A DNA stretch of 64,000 nucleotides, taken from NCBI RefSeq assembly GCF_024323335.1, contig NC_066580.1, forward strand, positions 142,962,188 through 143,026,187, given 5' to 3'. This DNA is from Lathyrus oleraceus (taxonomy: Eukaryota > Streptophyta > Magnoliopsida > Fabales > Fabaceae). The notes below the pieces were generated by a model. That model ran no database searches and was not told the DNA's origin. It was given only the letters and a program-made list of their open reading frames with translations. Position numbers and translations under genes: made by a program. Shown here piece after piece: positions 58,388 through 64,000 of the stretch (the stretch's first letter is position 1; the number at the start of each line of letters is the position of its first letter).

Positions 58388-60965
58388 TGTAGCGGTAAAT
58401 TCATGATCATCAAGCTATTGATAAGCAGGACATCAAATAACAAGAGTCACCACCGCACTTTTATTGTTTCCAAGGGAAAAGGGAAAAGTACGAATAAAAC
58501 CCAAAAATAAGAAGTTTTCAAATCAAAACTAATAAAATGCCAGAGATTACAAGTAAGGGGGTTGGTTACACAAAGGGAAGGTGTTAGCACCCAAAGTGTC
58601 CTAGGTACTCCTAGGGAGCCCTTTCTTGTATGCATATGTATTTTGTATAAAGTGATGTTTACAAACAAATAGAATGGGGGGATGAGAAAAGAATTCATTA
58701 ATTATATTTTTTTGTGTTTGACAAGACCTTCCGACTTGTGCCTACGTACCAACATAAAATGAGGGATCAAAACCTCGTAGTTCGTGATATAAATTTCAAA
58801 GTGGATGCATTACTTTTAATCAAAAATTAAGTTTGAAAGGCACAAGGGTCTAGAAAATGGTTTGAATGGGTTAGTTATTTTTGGCTTTTGAAAATTTAAA
58901 GTCATGTATAATTAAGTTTATTTATAGGTTTGATTTAAGAAAAGAATTTTGAAAATGCAATGGCATAAGGCCAAAGTTTCTAATTTGCAAAATGGTCTAA
59001 ATTTGGAAATAAAACAAGTACAAACAAAGAAGTTTTTTTCTTAAAAGGAGGCAGAGATTTTGAAATTAAAGAAGTGGGGATGAGATGAAGAGACTAATCC
59101 TAAGCACAAATTTAAAAGTTAAGAATTGAAAAGATTTGACCAATGGGCTGCAATCCAATAGACAAGAATGTCATATAGAAACCCCAAATTCCCTTGGATA
59201 TTAGAATCAAGCAACAAACAATGCATACAATATTAACTTGAAGAGCAAGGCATCAAATACAGATAGCCACATCCAAGCTTTAGCCACTCCATGATCTTCT
59301 TCAAATTTGCCCATGTAGCAGATGAATTCCACAAGTCACAGGTTCAAAATAACAACTTCACAATGATCATGTTGCAGATAAACTCATATGGATCTTCAAT
59401 TATGTATCAGATGAAGTTTCAAATTGCAAGCACTTGGTTACATTAAAGTTGGCATTGGCCAAGTCCTTTTGCATAGGGATGTTGCCTAGATTCTAAGTCC
59501 AATTGCCCAAGATTAAACCAACAGTCCAAAGGAAGGAAAAAAGGCCAAGTTTCCATACAATACCATGAAAGAGGGGAGACTTACAATCTCACTAACTAGA
59601 ATGCTATGCCTTTTTGTGTAAAAAATTTAGCGTTATGTTAAGCAATCGTAATTGGACTTATGTAGAAGTCACAACTATTTGAGGTCGGGCAATAGAATTT
59701 TGGTGTTAATGCATGTTAGAGACATAATATAATGGACTATGCTCATTAAACATACCACACACAAAAAGAATATGCAAAAGAGGTGGCCTAATCTCATCCA
59801 TACTTATGTTGATTTTTCAATCAACTAGCCTTAGGACCTTTAGATATCATAGGCCAAATGAAATGGACGCATAAAGAAGGGGAATTAGATGAAGACGGAG
59901 AGGGATAGATCAAAACTCAAATTGGTCACTGGAGTACTTTTACCAAATTAAGATCATCCATTCATTTTGGGAGATGGAATGTACATTCCATCAATCCCCT
60001 AAATCCAATGATCTTAACCGAGCAAAGTCAAATTAATCTTGACCAAGGCCCAACAACACAAGTCAAACTTATACAAATCATCAAGATAGCTCAACGCAAT
60101 TATTTGGCATTTATTCAATTTAAAAAAAAACTAAAAATAATACATTAAATTAAATATGGTTTTGTCAAATTCCTAGAATCTCATCAAAGCACCAAAGAAA
60201 TGGCCATGAGATTTATCATAGGTCAAACAAGGTCAAAGGACTTTGGAGAAAAAAATTCAGAATTTTTGGAGACTTAAAAGCATTTTTAAACAATTAAAAG
60301 TATTCACAAAATCAATTAAATCATGAAAAATGTTAATAATGATCCAAAAAATAATTTTAATTTAAAATATGAAAAAAGAATTTATTTAAATTTTTTTGGT
60401 CAAACTCTCATATTTTTTGGATCAATATTAGAATTAATATGAATTAATGAAAATCAAATGAAATAAAATGAAAATCAGAAAGAAAAAAAAACGTGGACCA
60501 CTTGATCTCCCTCATTAATTGAGGTGGCAGATCAAGTGGACATGAGCGCGCGTTCCACCATACACCTAGTCAACTGTTCCACACGCGTGGTAATTACTTT
60601 GGGCGCTCAGGATTAAAACATTTCAAATGAGATCAATGGCTCAAAACCTGTCCAGCACACCACCGGCGCTGGAGCTCCGGTCACCTTCTCAGGCGAGGTC
60701 CACCGGACTGGCTCACTCATCACCATCACCAAAATGAAAAAAAAAGGACATGATCTGAAAGAAAAAATGGCGTAGAGCACGAATCTGACCTCAATTTCAA
60801 CTAACTCCAAATATATAGAAAGATATGAGGAGCTGAATTTTAAGGTGTGTCAACTGAGTTGCTTCGATTTGACCTCAAAGCAACTCAATCTTCTTGCCTA
60901 CATTGGTAGGACTTCAGACAACCAAAGATCCAAGAGAATTTATGAAAATTGAGTGAGAATCAAAG
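58388..60965 (-). repeat. truncated 5' LTR of Ogre-2
   Basis: Only about 2.58 kb from the PBS side is left. It matches 27578-27970 and 41567 to about 44080 of the 3' LTR. The first ~1.73 kb, with the TATA box, is missing. It also lacks 345 bases that correspond to 42310-42654; both ends of that deletion have TCCA. The Athila insertion site is intact here (CCTCGTAGTTCGTGATA near 58773). Confidence 0.88.
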
Positions 60966-61010
60966 GACTTCAGGCAACTCAATCTTCTTGCCTACATTGG
61001 TAGGACTTCT
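60881..61010 (+). other. rearrangement junction with a 35-bp templated duplication
   Basis: The minus-strand LTR stops matching at about 60965. Then follows an exact copy (60975-61009) of the 35 bases at 60881-60915, and at 61010 a plus-strand LTR begins. The sequence passes directly from one orientation to the other. Confidence 0.8.
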
Positions 61011-64000
61011 TGCCACCTCAATTAATGAGGGAGATCTGATGGTCCACGTACTTTAGAATTTCTGAATTTGTTTTATTTGCATTTTCTTCAATAATTCATA
61101 TTAAATTCAATATTGATCCAAAAAATGTGGGACTTTCACCAAAAAATTTCAAATATTTTTCTCTTTCATATTCTTAATTAAAATTATTTTTTGGATCATT
61201 ATTAATATTTTTCATGAATTAATTGATTTTGCATTTATTTTTAATTGTTTAAAAATATTTTTAAATGTCCAAAAATTATGAAATTTTTTCTCCAAGGTCC
61301 TTTGACCTTGTTTGACCTATGATAAATCTCATGGCCATTTCTATGGTGTTTTGATGAGATTTTAGGAATTGGACAAAACATATTTGAATTAAATGCATTA
61401 TTTTACTATTTTTAATTGAATAAATGCCAATTAAATTTTATTGACCATTTGTATTGACTAATTGAGTTTGCTTGTTTGTTGTTGGGCCTTGGTCAAGGTT
61501 GATTTGACTTTGTCAAATTAATATCATTGGATTTAGGGGATTGATGCAATGTACATTCCATCTCCCAAAATGAATGAACGATATTAATTTAATAAAAGTC
61601 CTCCTTTGACCAATTTGTGATCTCATCCATCCCCTTCCCACTTCATCTCATTCCCCTTCTTATTTCATTCATTCCATTTGGCTTATGACATCTCAAAATG
61701 CTAATGCTAGTTGATTGAAAAATTGACATGAGTATGGATCAGATTAGGCCACACCTTTTGCATATTCTTTTTCTGTGTGGTATGTTTTATGAGCATAGTC
61801 CATTATACTATGTTTCTAACATGCATTAACACCAAAATTCTATTGCCCGGCCTCAAATAGTTGTGACTTCTACATAAGTCCAATTACGATTGCTTAACAT
61901 AGCGTTAAATTTGTGACACAAAAGGCATAAGCATTCTAGTTAGTGAGATTGTAAGTCTCCCCTCTTTCATGGTATTGTGTGGAAACTTGGCCTTCTTTCC
62001 TTCCTTTGGAAGATGTTTTGGTTCAAGGATCCATGTTTGTGATAAGTGGGTTGAGTGTTCTCCAAAGAATGTCTTGAAAAGCAAAAGCAAAACAAAACTA
62101 ACCTCTAATCTACTAACTATTAACTTTTAATTTCAAACCTTTACTTTAATGCAATTTACTTTTAACACTTTATTTCATTTTCCATTGTACATATCATTCT
62201 AATTGTTTATGATAATGTAATTTTCACTTTGTCCATTTGGACCATATTGTGTGATATATTTTGTTTGTGTTACCTTTGTTTGTTTGTGTGGTCTTTGACC
62301 ATTAATGTACATAATAAAAACAAAACCCCTAAAAAACTTTTGAGTGGACTGTTGGTTTGATCTTGAGGAAATGGACTTAGAATCTAGGCAACCTTCCTTT
62401 GCTAATGGACTTGGCCAATGCCAACTTGTTGAAGAACCAAGTGCTTGTAATTTGAATTCATCTGATACATCCTTGAAGATCTCTCTAAGATTCATCTACA
62501 ACATGATCATTTTGAAGCTGTTATTTTGAACCTGTGATTTGTGGAATTCATCTGTTGCATGGGCCATTTTGAAGAAGATCATGGAATGGATAAGCTTGGA
62601 TGAGGCCATACTTATTTGATGCCTTGCTCTTGAATAATATAATTGTGCATTTGCGTGTTGCTTGATTCTAAAAGTCCAAGGGAATTCTGGGTTTCTATTG
62701 ACATTTTTTGTCTATTGGATTGCTACCCATTTGGTCAGATCTTTTCAACTCTAAACTTTTAATTTTTGTACATAGGATAGTCTCTTCTTCTTCTCCCCAT
62801 TTCTTTAATTTCAAAATCTCTCCCTCCATTTTCAAAATCTTCTTTGGGTGAACTACTTTTGTTCTAAACTCTGACCACTTTTGCAAAAAGGTAAAAACTT
62901 TGGCCTTATGCCATTGCATTTTCAAACTTGTTTTCTTAAATCAAACTTGTAAATAAACTTAACTATATTTGACCTAAAATTTTAAAAAGCCAAAAAGAAT
63001 TAACTCATTCAAACCATTTTAGGCCTTTGTGCCTTTCAAACTTAAATTTTGTTAAGATCAACACACTCATTTTGATATTTGTAGCACGAACTACGAGATT
63101 TTGATCCCTCATTTTTATGTTGGTACGTAGGCACAAGACCGAAGCTCTTGTCAAACACACAAAAATATAATTAATGAATTATTTTCTCATCCCTCCATTC
63201 TACTTGTTTGTAAACATCACTTTGTACAAAATACATATGCACACAAAAAGGGCTCCCTAGGAGTACCTAGAACACTTTGGGTGCTAACACCTTCCCTCTG
63301 TGTAACCAACCCCCTTACCTGTGATCTCTGATTTTTATTAGTTTTTATTTGAAAAATTCTTACTATTTGGGTTTTGTTCGTACTTTTTCCCTTTTCCCTT
63401 GGAAACAATAAAAGCGCGGTGGCGACTCTTGTTATTTGATTTATAGCTTGTCAATGGCTTGATGATCATGAATTTCCCGCTACAGAAATTAAGTGGCGAC
63501 TCTGCTAGGGAGTAGTCTCCAGTGGGTTTAGCCTACTTTTTGTATGAATATGTTTGTATATATGTGATGTTTGTATATATGTATGTGTGATATAATCTGT
63601 TTGTTGTGCTTGGTGATCTCTGAGTGGTGATATAAGTTCTAACTCGAACTTGAGTGCAATTAAGATAGGAGGATGGTATAGTCATGTTCGACTTGTGTGG
63701 AGTAGTCCTTAACAAGTTGGCTTGAGATCCATATGCTTAGTGGAGACTCCCTTGGATTTGGAAATGTCACACAAGTATTTGTGGTTAGGCATTACTATTT
63801 CTAATTGGGTCTGAGAAGATAAGGACCTTAGAACATTTAACCCATCTTGGCCTATTTAGGACGTAGTGCGGAAACTGTTCAAGTGTAGACTTGATAACAG
63901 TTGTTACGTGATACTACACTCAGACGAGTTTCTCTTGAGAATATTATGGGTCGATGAGTCAGTCATCTTAACCTGTAATATCTGATAGATGGAATTAAGA
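61010..64000 (+). mobile_element. Ogre-4: truncated 5' LTR, PBS and leader, running out of the window
   Basis: The LTR portion 61010-63484 (2475 bp) starts inside the LTR at GCCACCTCAATTAATGAGG and ends CCGCTACA. The PBS TGGCGACTCTGCTAGGGA at 63494-63511 differs by one base from that of Ogre-2. The leader that follows is similar to the Ogre-2 leader. The hairpin module is at 63088-63151 and the terminal block at 63250-63300. U3 and promoter are missing. No coding sequence is reached before the window ends. Confidence 0.87.
63494..63511 (+). promoter_or_regulatory. primer binding site of Ogre-4
   Basis: TGGCGACTCTGCTAGGGA, nine bases after the LTR end at 63484; one G-to-A difference from Ogre-2. 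The first ten bases also occur inside the LTR at 63420-63429. Confidence 0.8.

Larger units (their letters stand above)
27578..60965 (-). mobile_element. Ogre-2, nearly complete Ogre retrotransposon interrupted by an Athila element
   Basis: Read on the minus strand: truncated 5' LTR (60965-58388), PBS (58378-58361), leader, ORF1, gag-pro, intron, pol, 3' UTR, PPT (45824-45812) and 3' LTR (45811-27578). It is 33.4 kb long, or about 19.8 kb without the nested Athila element. At its left end the flank reads GCCTTT before TGTAGCGG. The right flank is lost, because the 5' LTR is cut at a rearrangement, so no target duplication can be confirmed. All reading frames carry stops, and there are three frameshifts. 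Confidence 0.9.

Overview
The window is retrotransposon sequence from end to end. I found no host gene, rRNA, complete tRNA or CRISPR array. It suggests a plant nuclear genome, most likely a legume of tribe Fabeae (pea, vetch, lentil or Lathyrus group). The reasons are several giant Ogre-type Ty3/gypsy elements with LTRs near 5 kb, a dual-RNase-H pol, a short intron before the RT and a PBS of the Ogre type, together with an Athila-type element and a copia relic. The genus is inference.

Layout. (1) 1-13145, plus strand: 3' part of an Ogre (Ogre-1): protease end, intron, RT/RNase H/second RNase H/integrase with a few stops, a 3.8 kb 3' UTR, PPT and 3' LTR. (2) 13146-24935: an older Ogre relative (Ogre-3), of which only the 3' UTR end and an LTR remain. 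Its LTR holds two solo LTRs, each with a perfect 5-bp target duplication: 13926-19611 (GGCAT) and 21746-23864 (GGTTT, minus strand). (3) about 24940-27577, minus: a decayed Ty1/copia pol. (4) 27578-60965, minus: a nearly complete Ogre (Ogre-2) with ORF1, gag-pro, intron, pol, UTR and both LTRs, inserted in the copia relic. (5) 27971-41561, plus: a complete Athila-type element, 13.6 kb, nested in the Ogre-2 3' LTR with TSD TAGTT. It has LTRs, a tRNA-Asp-type PBS, gag-pol and two related ATHILA-ORF1-like genes after pol. (6) 60966-64000: a short templated junction, then a truncated plus-strand Ogre LTR (Ogre-4) with its PBS and leader. This forms a giant inverted repeat with the truncated Ogre-2 5' LTR.

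Every coding region is broken. Most stops look like C:G to T:A changes (CAA/CAG to TAA/TAG, CGA or TGG to TGA), as expected for long-methylated elements. No element here looks able to move by itself.

The most unusual signals are non-coding. One is a row of three two-tier stem-loops just after the Ogre pol stop, conserved in both Ogres with compensatory stem changes. The other is a two-hairpin module near the 3' end of the LTRs, present once per Ogre LTR, twice in the 2.1-kb solo LTR and four times in the 5.7-kb solo LTR, also with covarying stems. All coordinates and pairings were worked out by eye; no folding, alignment or database search was run.
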